Shown: positions 1-8,752, numbered from the stretch's first letter. The stretch: 64,000 nt of DNA from CAIOYC01 sp038327995 (GCA_038327995.1 JBBQLP010000008.1:10624-74623), one strand, 5' to 3'. Notes: a model not told the origin generated them from the letters alone. Numbers and translations are program-made.

Positions 1-410
1 CTGCCTTCGCCAATGTCGTGTTGAGCGCCGATCCGGTGGCGACGCCCCTGCCCACGGGCCTGGACGTGGTCTTCATTCGCCAGAACTACCACGACCTGCA
101 CGACAAGTTCATGGGACCGGCCGACGTGGCCGCGTTCAACCGCAACGTCTATGCCGCGCTGAAGCCCGGCGGGGTCTATGTGGTGCTGGACCACGCCGAC
201 GCGGCGGGAACGGGTCTGAAGGACACCGACACCCTGCACCGGATCGACGAGGCGGCGGTGAAGTCAGAGGTGGTGGCGGCGGGCTTCAGGCTCGACGGGG
301 AAAGCACCATTCTGGCCAACCCCGGCGACGACCACTCCAAGAATGTGTTCGACCCTTCGGTGCGCGGCAAGACCGACCAGTTCCTGCTGCGGTTCAAAAA
401 GCCGCGCTGA
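1..410 (+). CDS. Class I SAM-dependent methyltransferase (COG4798-like), C-terminal part
   Basis: The reading frame is already open at base 3, so the gene begins before the window; only about the last 135 residues are visible. Motifs are FIRQNYHDLHD, ALKPGGVYVVLDHADA (the post-motif region of a Rossmann methyltransferase, with the typical LKPGG turn) and a C-terminal GKTDQFLLRFKKPR. From family knowledge this resembles the predicted secreted methyltransferases of COG4798 found across Caulobacterales and Sphingomonadales, whose substrate is unknown. The SAM-binding glycine loop and any signal peptide are outside the window. It ends 18 bp before the stop of the convergent gene at 429-914. The family call is fairly sure; the function is not. 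Confidence 0.75.
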   Translation, partial: AFANVVLSADPVATPLPTGLDVVFIRQNYHDLHDKFMGPADVAAFNRNVYAALKPGGVYVVLDHADAAGTGLKDTDTLHRIDEAAVKSEVVAAGFRLDGESTILANPGDDHSKNVFDPSVRGKTDQFLLRFKKPR

Positions 411-428
411 GGATAGCTCCCTCCGCTC

Positions 429-914
429 CTAAACCGGCGGTCTGGGCGGGGCGGTGATGACTTCAACGTTGTCGTTGAGCAGGTAGGCCATATCCGACAG
501 GGCCTTGTCGCGCGCGGCGCCGGTGGCGGCGGCGACCTCGGCGAGCTTTTTCGGCAGGTCCTGCGAGATGCCGCGCAGGATGCACTTCAGGTCCCCATCC
601 GTGCCGCGTGCGGCGAGATCCAGGTGCCCCTTCATGTCCAGCGCCGAGAGGGCGGCGATCTTGCCCTTGAAGGCGTCGAACTGCTTCAGGGCGCCCGGCG
701 ATTTGCGCAAGGCGTTGACCTCGGCCTTCAGCGCCTTGGCCCGGCCCACGATGTCGGCGTAGAGCGGCTCGCGGGAGAGCGCGCTGACGCCCGCTGACGT
801 CACCACCGGGGTCGGCGCGTTCATGGCCAGCATCAGCTTCGCCCCGGCGTGCGAGGGGTCAGCGCTCATCGAAGCGAGCCACAGGAAAGTCGAGACGGCG
901 ACATCGCAGGACAT
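429..914 (-). CDS. Conserved-looking hypothetical protein, 161 aa
   Basis: I do not recognise a named domain. The protein is mainly helical and Ala/Lys-rich, with a conserved-looking C-terminus (LKCILRGISQDLPKKL, then MAYLLNDNVEVI and a proline-rich end). A clear ribosome site (GAGGAG) precedes the ATG at 914. There is no convincing signal peptide or membrane segment: the first 16 residues are only mildly hydrophobic. It is divergent from pgi across about 80 bp, so the two may share a promoter region. It is probably a real cytoplasmic protein because of its coding-like composition and ribosome site. Function unknown. Confidence 0.6.
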   Translation of the reverse strand: MSCDVAVSTFLWLASMSADPSHAGAKLMLAMNAPTPVVTSAGVSALSREPLYADIVGRAKALKAEVNALRKSPGALKQFDAFKGKIAALSALDMKGHLDLAARGTDGDLKCILRGISQDLPKKLAEVAAATGAARDKALSDMAYLLNDNVEVITAPPRPPV

Positions 915-996
915 GGTTGGCTCCTCACACGAAACAGACCCTGACTATTGGCGCCGCGTTCGGTAAACATTGAGTAACCATGATGAAGATAGCCGA

Positions 997-2583
997 ATGA
1001 CCGCCGCACATCCCGTCGAAGCCGCCGCCTTGACGCAGGCCTGGGCGCGCTTCGATCACGCCGCCGAAGCCGCGTCCCGCACGCCCCTGATCGACCTCTA
1101 CGCCGCCGAGCCGGACCGGATGGCGCGGATGACGCTGGACGCGGCGGGGCTTTATCTCGACCTTTCCAAACAGCCCCTCAGCGCCGAAGGGCTGGAGGCC
1201 GGGATCGCTCTCGTTCGCGCCTCGGGCGTAGAGGCGGCGCGCGCAGCCCTGTTCGCCGGAGAGGCCGTAAACGCTTCGGAAGGTCGGGCCGTGCTGCACC
1301 CAGCGCTTCGCCAGCCGAACGGCGAGTTCCGCGCCCTCGGCCAGCCGGTCTCCCCTGCGGTGCGCGAGGGGCTGGCGCGCATGAAGGCGCTGGCCGACGA
1401 TGTGCGCTCTGGCAAGGCGCGGGGCGCGACCGGACAGCGCTTCAGCGCCATCGTCCACATCGGCATCGGCGGCTCAGATCTCGGCCCGCGGCTGGTGTGG
1501 GAGGCGCTGCGCCCGCTGGATGCGCCCATCGACCTGCGCTTCGCCGCCAATGTGGATGGGGCGGAGATCACCGCCGCCCTGCATGGGCTAGACCCGGCGA
1601 CCACCCTCATCATCGCCGTCTCCAAGACCTTCACCACCCAGGAGACCCTGGCCAACGCCGAGGTTGCACGAGGCTGGTTGCGGGCCGCGCTGGGCGATGA
1701 GGGGGCCCGCGCCCACTTCGCCGCCGTCTCCGCCGCACCGGACAAGGCGGTCGCCTTCGGTGTGAACCCAGAGCGGGTGTTCGCCTTCTGGGACTGGGTC
1801 GGGGGACGGTTCTCGGTCTGGTCGGCGGTGGGGCTATCGTGCGCCATGGCACTGGGGTGGGACACGTTCGAGGGGTTCCTCGCGGGCGCCGCGGCGATGG
1901 ACGCCCACTTCATCCAGGCGCCGCTGGATCGAAACGCCCCGGTGCTGCTCGCCCTGGCTCAGGTGTTCAACCGCGATGGTCTCGGGCGCGGCGCGCGGGC
2001 GGTGGTTCCCTATGCCCAAAGGCTGCGGCTCCTGCCCCCCTTCCTGCAACAGCTTGAGATGGAGTCGAACGGCAAGCGGGTGCGGCGGGACGGAACTCCG
2101 GTGCTGCGCGCCACCGCGCCGGTGGTGTTCGGCGACGCCGGGACCAACGGTCAGCACGCCTTCTTCCAGCTTCTGCATCAGGGAACCGACGTGATCCCCG
2201 TGGAGTTCATCGCCGTCGCCCACGCCGACGAAGGCCCCCCCGACCTGCACCGGAAACTCCTCGCCAATGTGGTCGCCCAGGCCGAGGCCCTGATGATCGG
2301 GCGCGGCGAAACGGACGTGCCCGCCGAGCGCGCCTTCCCCGGAAACCGTCCCTCGACCATGATCGTGCTGGAGCGCCTGACCCCAGAGAGCCTCGGCGCC
2401 CTCCTCGCCCTCTATGAACACAAGGTGCTGGTGGAAGGCGTGCTGTGGGGCGTCAACAGCTTTGACCAGTGGGGCGTCGAGCTTGGCAAGTCGCTGGCGA
2501 GTTTGGTGCTGGGCGAGCTTGAAGGCGGCGCGCACGGGACGCACGACCCATCCACCACGGCGCTAATCGAGCGGTTCAGGTGA
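997..2583 (+). CDS. pgi: Glucose-6-phosphate isomerase
   Basis: Cytoplasmic enzyme interconverting glucose-6-phosphate and fructose-6-phosphate; in alphaproteobacteria it feeds the Entner-Doudoroff and gluconeogenic routes. The 528-residue length fits the bacterial family. Both family signatures are visible: VGGRFSVWSAVG in the middle and GVNSFDQWGVELGK near the C-terminus. HIGIGGSDLGPRL and SKTFTTQET supply the sugar-phosphate binding loops. An in-frame TTG at 970 would add nine residues, but the ATG at 997 is the natural start. The ribosome site there is weak, so the mRNA may be short-leadered. The stop overlaps the start of the following GNAT gene (TGATG), indicating translational coupling. 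Confidence 0.96.
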   Translation: MTAAHPVEAAALTQAWARFDHAAEAASRTPLIDLYAAEPDRMARMTLDAAGLYLDLSKQPLSAEGLEAGIALVRASGVEAARAALFAGEAVNASEGRAVLHPALRQPNGEFRALGQPVSPAVREGLARMKALADDVRSGKARGATGQRFSAIVHIGIGGSDLGPRLVWEALRPLDAPIDLRFAANVDGAEITAALHGLDPATTLIIAVSKTFTTQETLANAEVARGWLRAALGDEGARAHFAAVSAAPDKAVAFGVNPERVFAFWDWVGGRFSVWSAVGLSCAMALGWDTFEGFLAGAAAMDAHFIQAPLDRNAPVLLALAQVFNRDGLGRGARAVVPYAQRLRLLPPFLQQLEMESNGKRVRRDGTPVLRATAPVVFGDAGTNGQHAFFQLLHQGTDVIPVEFIAVAHADEGPPDLHRKLLANVVAQAEALMIGRGETDVPAERAFPGNRPSTMIVLERLTPESLGALLALYEHKVLVEGVLWGVNSFDQWGVELGKSLASLVLGELEGGAHGTHDPSTTALIERFR

Positions 2584-3113
2584 TGGCGGACGCGCATCCC
2601 GTCGATGTGCGCGTTGCAGGGCCGGATGAGCGCGGTGTGATCGCCAACCTGATGCAGCTTTATGTGCACGATTTCGCCGACTATCTGCCCCCCGAGAAGG
2701 CGGGCGAGCTAGAGGTCGATGGCCGCTTCCGCGACTATCCGCTGGACGCCTGGTGGAGCGAGCCTGACCACGTTCCACTCCTGTTGCGGATCGAAGGGCG
2801 GCTGGTCGGTTTCGCCCTGCTCAACGCTGCATCACACAGCGGCCGGCCGGTGGATCGCAACATGGCCGAGTTTTGGATCGCCCGAAAATACCGGCGCGGC
2901 GGCGTGGGAACCGAGGCCGCGCGCGCAATCTTCGGCCTCTATCCCGGCGTGTGGGAAGCGGCGGTAGCGCGGCGCAACCGGGACGCCCTGCCCTTCTGGC
3001 GCAGCGCCATCGGCGGCTGCCCCAGCGTGCATGAGGTGGAGGAAACCGACCACGCCACCCCCGACTGGAACGGCCCGATCCTGCGTTTTCGGATCGGAGA
3101 AGCGGCGGGCTGA
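2583..3113 (+). CDS. GNAT family N-acetyltransferase, 176 aa
   Basis: Probable acetyl-CoA-dependent acyltransferase of the GNAT fold. The acetyl-CoA binding motif A is recognisable around residues 100-110 (RKYRRGGVGTEAARAIF), preceded by the beta-strand NMAEFWI. The ATG at 2583 shares its A with the pgi stop codon (TGATG), so I chose it over the GTG three bases upstream. This overlap puts the gene in an operon with pgi, though no metabolic link is evident. A strong stem-loop follows immediately. Substrate unknown. Confidence 0.8.
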   Translation: MADAHPVDVRVAGPDERGVIANLMQLYVHDFADYLPPEKAGELEVDGRFRDYPLDAWWSEPDHVPLLLRIEGRLVGFALLNAASHSGRPVDRNMAEFWIARKYRRGGVGTEAARAIFGLYPGVWEAAVARRNRDALPFWRSAIGGCPSVHEVEETDHATPDWNGPILRFRIGEAAG

Positions 3114-3134
3114 ACCCTTGTTCAGACCCGCCGC
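3102..3134. terminator. Stem-loop between convergent genes, probable bidirectional terminator
   Basis: The arms at 3102-3115 and 3120-3134 pair over 14 bp with one bulged base (A in the right arm) around a CCTT loop. It spans the end of the GNAT gene and the short gap before the convergent VOC gene end at 3144. No T-tract follows on either strand, so it is either a weak intrinsic terminator or an mRNA 3'-end stabiliser. Confidence 0.5.
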
Positions 3135-3143
3135 CCGCAGTCA

Positions 3144-3518
3144 TTACATCCGGTGCAGACCACAGAGCTTGTTGCCGTCCGGATCGCGAAGATAGGCGAG
3201 GTAGAGCTTGCCCGTGGGGCCTTCGCGCACCCCCGGCGGGTCCTCGCAGGTCGTGCCCCCGGCGGCGAGACCGGCGGCGTGCCAGGCGTCGACCTGCGCG
3301 GGCGAGCTGGCCGCAAAACCGAAGGTGCTGCCGTTGGCGCTGGTGGCTGGCTCACCATCGATTGGCTTGGAGACCGAGAAAACCCCGCTCGGGGTCATGT
3401 AGAAGATGCGATGGCCGTCGACCCGCGCAGGCGGCACGCCGAGGGAGCCGAGAAGCGCGTCGTAGAAGGTTTTGGCGCCGTCCAGATCGTTGGTCCCGAC
3501 CATAATATGCGAAAACAT
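3144..3518 (-). CDS. VOC family (glyoxalase/dioxygenase fold) protein, 124 aa
   Basis: Small vicinal-oxygen-chelate fold protein: an N-terminal beta-alpha-beta unit (HIMVGTNDLDGAKTFYDALL) and a C-terminal unit ending AYLRDPDGNKLCGLHR, the usual DPDGN turn of the family. A single module of this size normally dimerises and may bind a metal or small molecule. The ATG at 3518 is chosen because a GGGAAGGA ribosome site precedes it; the open frame extends 17 codons further upstream without a comparable signal. Members act in many reactions, including glyoxalase, antibiotic resistance and extradiol cleavage, so no substrate can be given. Confidence 0.8.
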   Translation of the reverse strand: MFSHIMVGTNDLDGAKTFYDALLGSLGVPPARVDGHRIFYMTPSGVFSVSKPIDGEPATSANGSTFGFAASSPAQVDAWHAAGLAAGGTTCEDPPGVREGPTGKLYLAYLRDPDGNKLCGLHRM

Positions 3519-3686
3519 CGATAGTCCTTCCCGTTGGGCCGAGGCCAACGCCGCAGCGAGCCGAGCCATAACCCCACGAGCTTGAGCGTCAACCGTAATG
3601 ATTCCCGCTCACCGCGCCTTCCCTAACGGCACGTTTTCCAATCGCGTCGCCGCGCGTATGCTGGCCGCAACCCGGAGAGACACGCC

Positions 3687-4562
3687 ATGAACGCACAGGC
3701 CACAGCCCAAGCCGCGACCACCGCGACCTACGAATGTTTCGACGTGGAGATCGCCGGGGGCGTCGCGCACATCCGCCTTAGGCGGCCAGACGTGTTCAAC
3801 TCCATGATCCGCAGTTTCTGGAACGAACTGCCGGTGATCGTGAACGACATCAACGACAACGCCCGCGCGCGCTGCATCGTCATTTCCTCCACCGGCAAGC
3901 ATTTCTCCGCCGGGATGGACCTCGGGGTGTTCGCTACGGGCGGCACGACGGGAGACACGAAGGCCGACCGCTGGACCGCCGGGGAAAGCTTCCGCCACCA
4001 CGTCCACGCGCTGCAGGACAGTTTCTCGTGCCTCGATCAGGCGCGAATGCCGGTGCTGGTCGCCATCCAGGGCGGGTGTATCGGCGGGGCGGTGGACATG
4101 ACCTCGGCCTGCGACATCCGCTATGCGACGGCCGACGCCTTCTTCTGCATACAGGAGATCAATATCGGCATGACCGCCGACGTCGGCACCTTTCCGCGCC
4201 TTTGCAAGTTGATCCCGGAGGGCCACGTGCGCGAACTCGCCTACACCGGGCGGCGGCTATCGGCGCAACGGGCGAAGGAAATCGGCCTGGTCAACGAGGT
4301 GTTCGACAGCCACGAAATGCTTCTGGACCATGTGCTCGCCACCGCGCGCGAGATCGCCTCCAAGGCGCCCCTGGCGGTGGCGGGTTCAAAGGTGATGATC
4401 AACTACGCCCGCGACCACTCGATCAAGGACGCCCTCGACTACATCGCGGTCTGGCAGGTCGGAATGTTCTCAGGCCCGCATATGCAGGAAGCCTTCACCG
4501 CCAAACAGGAAAAGCGCGAGGCGAACTTCCCCGACCTCTTGCCCCTGCGCAAGGGTATGTAA
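3687..4562 (+). CDS. Crotonase-family delta3,5-delta2,4-dienoyl-CoA isomerase-like enzyme
   Basis: Enoyl-CoA hydratase/isomerase fold of 291 aa. The oxyanion-hole segments are visible (HFSAGMDLGVF and QGGCIGGAVDMTSACDIRYA). The segment CIQEINIGMTADVGTFPRL carries a Glu and an Asp in the spacing of the catalytic pair of eukaryotic dienoyl-CoA isomerase (ECH1), and the preceding ACDIRY Asp also matches. This suggests isomerisation of 3,5-dienoyl-CoA during degradation of odd-position unsaturated fatty acids, though a general enoyl-CoA hydratase role cannot be excluded. A GGAGAG ribosome site precedes the ATG. Its stop lies 4 bp from the stop of the convergent pentapeptide-repeat gene. Confidence 0.85.
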   Translation: MNAQATAQAATTATYECFDVEIAGGVAHIRLRRPDVFNSMIRSFWNELPVIVNDINDNARARCIVISSTGKHFSAGMDLGVFATGGTTGDTKADRWTAGESFRHHVHALQDSFSCLDQARMPVLVAIQGGCIGGAVDMTSACDIRYATADAFFCIQEINIGMTADVGTFPRLCKLIPEGHVRELAYTGRRLSAQRAKEIGLVNEVFDSHEMLLDHVLATAREIASKAPLAVAGSKVMINYARDHSIKDALDYIAVWQVGMFSGPHMQEAFTAKQEKREANFPDLLPLRKGM

Positions 4563-4566
4563 AGTC

Positions 4567-5784
4567 TCATCTTTGGCTGAACTCAGCGCCTTGCAGATTG
4601 GCGCCGTCCAGCTTTGCGTTTTCGAGGTCGGCTTCGATGAAGCGGGCGCGGTTAGCGTCGGCTCCTGTCAGGTCGGCCATGCGCAGGGCTGCGCGGGTGA
4701 GATCGGTGCGCACGAACCGTCCCGGCGCCACTTCCAGCGCCCCGAGCTTGGCGCCTCTGAGGTCGGCGCGCACCATCAGCGCGTCCATCAGCTTGGCCCC
4801 GCGAAGGTCAGCGCCCCGAAAGTTGGCGTTGCGAAGGTCGGCTCCGGAAAGGTCAGCCCCCTGAAGCTGGACCCCCTCCAGATTGAGGCCGTAGAATATC
4901 CCGCCGGGCGCTTTCAACGCTGTGAGCTTGCGACCCTTCAGGGAACCGCCGCCCCGGAAGTCGCAGCCGGCGGCGTTGGCGGGCCCGCCCTCGGCGCCGT
5001 TGGTGAGGCACCAAGCTTCGTGGCTGGTGATCACCTCACTTAGGGGCTTATCATCGACGAAGACGGACGGCGGCGGGGCGCCCATGGCGGCGTCGAGCGC
5101 GCCCTTGTCCAACTGTGCTGTCTGGATGCTTGAGCCTGCAACCACCGCGCCCTTCAGAGAGGCGCCCGAAAGATCGGCGTGGAGCATCTCGCAGTTGGAA
5201 AGATCGGCGCCGTCGAGCATCGCATTGCAGAGCTTGGCCCCGTTCAGCGCCGCCCCTGCCAGGTTGGCGTCGCGGAAATCGGCGGAGGCGCTGAGCGTGC
5301 CGCTCATCTGTGCGTCCTTCAGCGTGGCGCCGGTGAGGATGGCGTAGGAAAGCTCCCCGGCGCGCTTCTCGTGCTTGAGGATGCGAAAGCCGTTCTTGGG
5401 ATCCTGCAGCGCGATGGTCCCTTCGCGCAGGTCGCAGCCCGCCAGATTGGCCATGGAGAGGTTTGCGCCGCGCAGGCACGCGCCCCGCAGGTCGGCGCGA
5501 GTGAGGTCTGCGCCGCGCAGGTCTGCGTTTCGGAGATCGCAGCCAAATAAAATGGCCCGCTCTAGCCTGATCCCGGCCATCAGCGCCCCGGACAGGAGCG
5601 CTCCCGACAGCACGGCGTCTCGAAGATCCGCCCCTTCCAGCACGCAATTGCGAAGGTCGGTATAGGAAAGGTTTGCTCGCCGTCCCCCCGGCAGGCCCCC
5701 GATATAGCGCCCGTGCGCCTCGACCACGCCCTGCAACGTGGTGGCGTCAAGCGGCGTTATCAGGGATGGAACAGCAGAGGCCAT
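4567..5784 (-). CDS. Pentapeptide-repeat protein, 405 aa
   Basis: Most of the protein is built from five-residue repeats of the A(D/N)Lxx type (for example ADLRGADLTRADLRGACLRG), predicted to form a right-handed quadrilateral beta-helix. There are at least three repeat blocks, about residues 40-130, 150-225 and 290-400. They are separated by non-repeat linkers: one near 131-150 with a basic segment, and a longer one near 230-290. No signal peptide or membrane segment is seen. Some members of the fold mimic DNA and bind gyrase (Qnr, MfpA), but most have no known role, and nothing here points to gyrase protection. The gene ends tail-to-tail with the crotonase gene. Confidence 0.88.
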   Translation of the reverse strand: MASAVPSLITPLDATTLQGVVEAHGRYIGGLPGGRRANLSYTDLRNCVLEGADLRDAVLSGALLSGALMAGIRLERAILFGCDLRNADLRGADLTRADLRGACLRGANLSMANLAGCDLREGTIALQDPKNGFRILKHEKRAGELSYAILTGATLKDAQMSGTLSASADFRDANLAGAALNGAKLCNAMLDGADLSNCEMLHADLSGASLKGAVVAGSSIQTAQLDKGALDAAMGAPPPSVFVDDKPLSEVITSHEAWCLTNGAEGGPANAAGCDFRGGGSLKGRKLTALKAPGGIFYGLNLEGVQLQGADLSGADLRNANFRGADLRGAKLMDALMVRADLRGAKLGALEVAPGRFVRTDLTRAALRMADLTGADANRARFIEADLENAKLDGANLQGAEFSQR

Positions 5785-5808
5785 GCCAATTGTTTGCTAC
5801 TGACCCGC

Positions 5809-6591
5809 TTAACGAACCGTTTTCCGCGTGGCCATCAGCGGTGTTGGCCTCACCCCCTTAACCTCCAACCCGGTCAGCGCGATGTGGCCCTGACCCAGCA
5901 CCGTGCCGAGGGCGATGTCGCTCATCACCCACAGGTCCGCCGCCGCAGGGCGTGCGAAGGTGGCGGAAAGCGCGCCGGTCATGAACTGGTTGCGCAGCGA
6001 CGCCCCCGGCTTGAACCCGGAGACCGGACGAAAGCCTAACCGGCAGCGCACGGGGCCAGAGAGTCCAAGCCCTTTTTGCGACCCGGTGAGTTCGCCGTTT
6101 CCGTCGGGCGTGAGGATCAGGTCATAGGTCTGGCGTCCGTCCTCGACCCGCAGGGCGCCGTTGCAGGGCGAGGCGCCGCCCCGCGAAAGCGAGACCCGCA
6201 GAAGCTGGGTCAGGGGATCGCCCGGCGAGCGGGGCGAGACGTTATGATAGCGAACCACCCGGTGGCGCTTGCCATCGTCCGAGATGAACTCGGAGGGGAC
6301 CGGAGAGCCTGTGAGCATCGGTCCTTCGGCCTGGGCCAGATAGGTCGCGCTCTTCAGCACCGCGCCCAAAGCCACCGTATGCAGACGCGCGCCGACCCGA
6401 AAGCCAGTTGGCGTCAGCACCTGATCGGCTCGAATATCCAGCACCTTCACCATCAGCCGCCCCTCGTAGAACAGGGTGACAGTTAGGGTTTGCGGTGATG
6501 GACGGGCGGGCGGAGCGGCTTGCGCCAATGTCCCGCCGATCAGTAGGGCGAACGCGGCGAGCATAAGGGTAGCGCTGGGCGGGATCGGCAT
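5809..6591 (-). CDS. Exported DUF3108-domain protein, 260 aa
   Basis: An N-terminal signal peptide is visible (hydrophobic core about residues 8-24, ending AQAAPP), so the product is likely periplasmic. The mature part resembles the DUF3108 family, beta-strand-rich proteins of unknown role: TLTVTLFYEGRLMVKVLDI, a VGARLHTVALGAVLK segment and a C-terminal half with GKRHRVVRYHNVSP. It lies 24 bp upstream of the pentapeptide gene on the same strand (this gene is read first), so the two could be co-transcribed. The family assignment comes from recognition of pattern only. Confidence 0.65.
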   Translation of the reverse strand: MPIPPSATLMLAAFALLIGGTLAQAAPPARPSPQTLTVTLFYEGRLMVKVLDIRADQVLTPTGFRVGARLHTVALGAVLKSATYLAQAEGPMLTGSPVPSEFISDDGKRHRVVRYHNVSPRSPGDPLTQLLRVSLSRGGASPCNGALRVEDGRQTYDLILTPDGNGELTGSQKGLGLSGPVRCRLGFRPVSGFKPGASLRNQFMTGALSATFARPAAADLWVMSDIALGTVLGQGHIALTGLEVKGVRPTPLMATRKTVR

Positions 6592-6632
6592 GGGCGGATG
6601 CTCACCCTCGAACCGGGCCTTTGCAAGGCTGG

Positions 6633-7415
6633 CTAGTCAGGGCTGCCGATAAGATCGTCGAGTTGCTGGCAAAGGGGGTCGAGCGGCAGGATCCGCCCAT
6701 CCAGCGCCCTCACCGCGCGCACACCGATCAGGCTATTGGTAAGAAAGGCCGCGTCGGCAGCAGCGAGTGCGCTCGCCGGGAACCGTCCGGTCTCAACGGG
6801 CGCTCCGAGACTTTGCGCAGCCACAAGCACCGCCGCCCGGATCGTTCCATCCAGCACGCCGCACTCGAGCGCCGGGGTGAACAGGACCCCGCCCTTCAGC
6901 CAGAACAGATTGGCGGCGGCGGCGCAGGCGACCTCGGCCCGACCGTTGAGCATCAGCGCCTCGTCGGCTCCGGCGCGCCGCGCCTCGGCCCGCGCCAGCA
7001 CATTGTCGAGGTAGGACAGAGACTTGAGGCGCGAGGTCGGCGAGGCCTCGTTGCGGCGGATGGATACGCTGAAAAGGCTGAGCGGGCCGGTTGGCTTGGC
7101 CGATGGCGCGCCGCTGGCGGTGAGCACCGGCGCGAACATCGGCGGCATATCCAGCCCCCTGCCCCCCTCGCCCGCACTCCAGTTGAGGCGCATCGCCGCG
7201 CGGGTCTGGCCGAGCCCGGCCCGCGCCACCATCTCCTCGCACAGGGCTCGCGCGGCGATCCGGTCCGGCGACGGCAGGCCGAGCGCCGTGCAGCCCCGCT
7301 CCATCCGGGCGATATGCGCCTCCCACCGCACGAGGCGCCCGGCCTCCCACAGCACCGTCTCGAACAGCCCGTGGCCGAGGGTGAAGCCGCGATCCTGTGG
7401 AGAAATCTGGCTCAT
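6633..7415 (-). CDS. pabC: Aminotransferase class IV, probable 4-amino-4-deoxychorismate lyase
   Basis: PLP-dependent fold-IV enzyme of 260 aa. The Schiff-base lysine is in RLKSLSYLDNVLARAEAR, followed by the family segment ADEALMLNGRAEVACAAAAN. The N-terminal DRGFTLGHGLFETV is the usual PabC/IlvE motif. The likely reaction releases pyruvate from aminodeoxychorismate to give p-aminobenzoate for folate. The ATG at 7415 overlaps the TGA of the upstream pabB (ATGA), so translation is coupled and the longer upstream reading is rejected. This coupling to pabB is the strongest argument for PabC over a branched-chain or D-amino-acid transaminase. Confidence 0.88.
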   Translation of the reverse strand: MSQISPQDRGFTLGHGLFETVLWEAGRLVRWEAHIARMERGCTALGLPSPDRIAARALCEEMVARAGLGQTRAAMRLNWSAGEGGRGLDMPPMFAPVLTASGAPSAKPTGPLSLFSVSIRRNEASPTSRLKSLSYLDNVLARAEARRAGADEALMLNGRAEVACAAAANLFWLKGGVLFTPALECGVLDGTIRAAVLVAAQSLGAPVETGRFPASALAAADAAFLTNSLIGVRAVRALDGRILPLDPLCQQLDDLIGSPD

Positions 7416-8752
7416 AGGGGCTCCGTCAGCGCCCGGCGGAGGGCGGCGATCTTGACCTCGGTCTCCTCGCACTCAGCGGCGGGGTCGCTGTCAGCAACGA
7501 TGCCCGCCCCCGCCCGCGCCTCGAAGTTCCAGCCGCTCGCCGTCTCCTCAAAGGCGGCGGTGCGGATCAGCACGCTGGAGCCGAAGCCGCCGCCAAAATC
7601 CGCCCAGAAGATCGAGCCGAAGAAAGGCCCGCGCGGCAGCTCATGGCTGGCGATCACCGTCATGGCCTGTATCTTGGGCGCACCGGTGATGGACCCCGGC
7701 GGAAAGGCGCTGGCGAAGAGGTCAATGGCGCTGCGACCGGGCTCCAGCCGCCCCCGCACCGTCGAGACGAGGTGGTGGACGTTGACGAAGCTCTCCACCG
7801 CGAACAGGCCCGGCGTCGTCACCTCGCCCGGCGGGCAGAGCTTTGAAAGGTCGTTGCGCATCAGATCGACGATCATCAAGTTCTCCGCCCGGTCCTTCTC
7901 GCTGGCCAGAAGCTCGGCGGCGAGGGTTGCGTCTGCGGCTGGCGTCGCCCCGCGCGGGCGGGTGCCCTTGATGGGTTTGGTGTGGGCGATAAGGCGATCA
8001 TCACAGCGCTTCACGCCGATGAACGCTTCAGGCGAATTGGAGACGATGGCTTGGCCCGGAAGCTGGAGAAACGCGGCGTAGGGGGCGGGGCTGCGGTGGG
8101 CCAGACGGGCGAAGACGTCGAAGGGTGATTCCTGCGGAGCCAGCCTTCCGGTCCAGCGCCGGGCGACGTTGGCCTGGTAGATTTCTCCGGCGTGGATGCG
8201 GCGGATCACGTCGGCGACAGCAGCGCGGTAGGCCTGAGGTGGGTCCGCGCTTGCAAAGTTTTCTGCGAGACGATCCGCGCGCGACGGGGGAGAGGGCGGA
8301 TCCAGCCAATCCCGCGCGCCCTCCGCCAACGTCGCTGCCTTCTCTTCCGTCTCGCCATGGCCGAACGCCCAGACCACCGCAGCCCGATGGTCGAAGGCGA
8401 GGATGGCGGGGTAGCGGGCGGCGACCATATCCGGCCAACCGGGGCTGCGCGCCTGCGGCATGGCGGGCTCGAGCCGCGCGCCGAACTCGTAGGCGGCGAG
8501 GCCGACCACACCGCCCTGAAACGGCGGCTCGCCCGCCACTAGCTCGCGCGGCTCTGGGCCAAGCAAAGCCGTGAGCGCGGCTACGGCGTCGGTCTCATCG
8601 CCAGACTCGACGGTCAGCATGGCATCCGGTGCCCGCCCGAAATACGACCAGCCGCTCTCGTCAAGCAGCACGAAGGCGTAGGGCTCGTCCGCCCAAGTGG
8701 CGGCGACCTCCACCGGGCTCCGCCAGCCGGTCTTGCGGATTACGCGGCGCAC
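7412..8752 (-). CDS. pabB: Aminodeoxychorismate synthase component I
   Basis: Chorismate-binding enzyme (446 aa) that makes 4-amino-4-deoxychorismate with glutamine-derived ammonia. The motif AHTKPIKGTRPRG carries the Lys diagnostic of PabB; anthranilate synthase has Ala at this position. Further family blocks are IYQANVARRW, DLMRNDLSKLC and SAFPPGSITGAPKIQAM. The start is a GTG at 8752 preceded by a purine-rich GAGGGAAG run. It forms an overlapping pair with pabC for p-aminobenzoate synthesis. The glutaminase partner (PabA/TrpG) is not in this window. Confidence 0.93.
   Translation of the reverse strand: MRRVIRKTGWRSPVEVAATWADEPYAFVLLDESGWSYFGRAPDAMLTVESGDETDAVAALTALLGPEPRELVAGEPPFQGGVVGLAAYEFGARLEPAMPQARSPGWPDMVAARYPAILAFDHRAAVVWAFGHGETEEKAATLAEGARDWLDPPSPPSRADRLAENFASADPPQAYRAAVADVIRRIHAGEIYQANVARRWTGRLAPQESPFDVFARLAHRSPAPYAAFLQLPGQAIVSNSPEAFIGVKRCDDRLIAHTKPIKGTRPRGATPAADATLAAELLASEKDRAENLMIVDLMRNDLSKLCPPGEVTTPGLFAVESFVNVHHLVSTVRGRLEPGRSAIDLFASAFPPGSITGAPKIQAMTVIASHELPRGPFFGSIFWADFGGGFGSSVLIRTAAFEETASGWNFEARAGAGIVADSDPAAECEETEVKIAALRRALTEPL

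Noticed and set aside
968..985. A possible CtrA half-site (GTAACCAT) near the pgi start.
   Set aside because: Only a partial match, with no second half-site at the expected spacing, and it sits at the coding start.
970..996. A TTG start for pgi nine codons upstream.
   Set aside because: No ribosome site, and the extension is charged and unlike the family N-terminus.
6621..8081. A 486-codon open frame on the plus strand opposite pabB-pabC.
   Set aside because: It is antisense to a well-supported folate pair and has the Arg/Pro/His-rich composition of a high-GC shadow frame.
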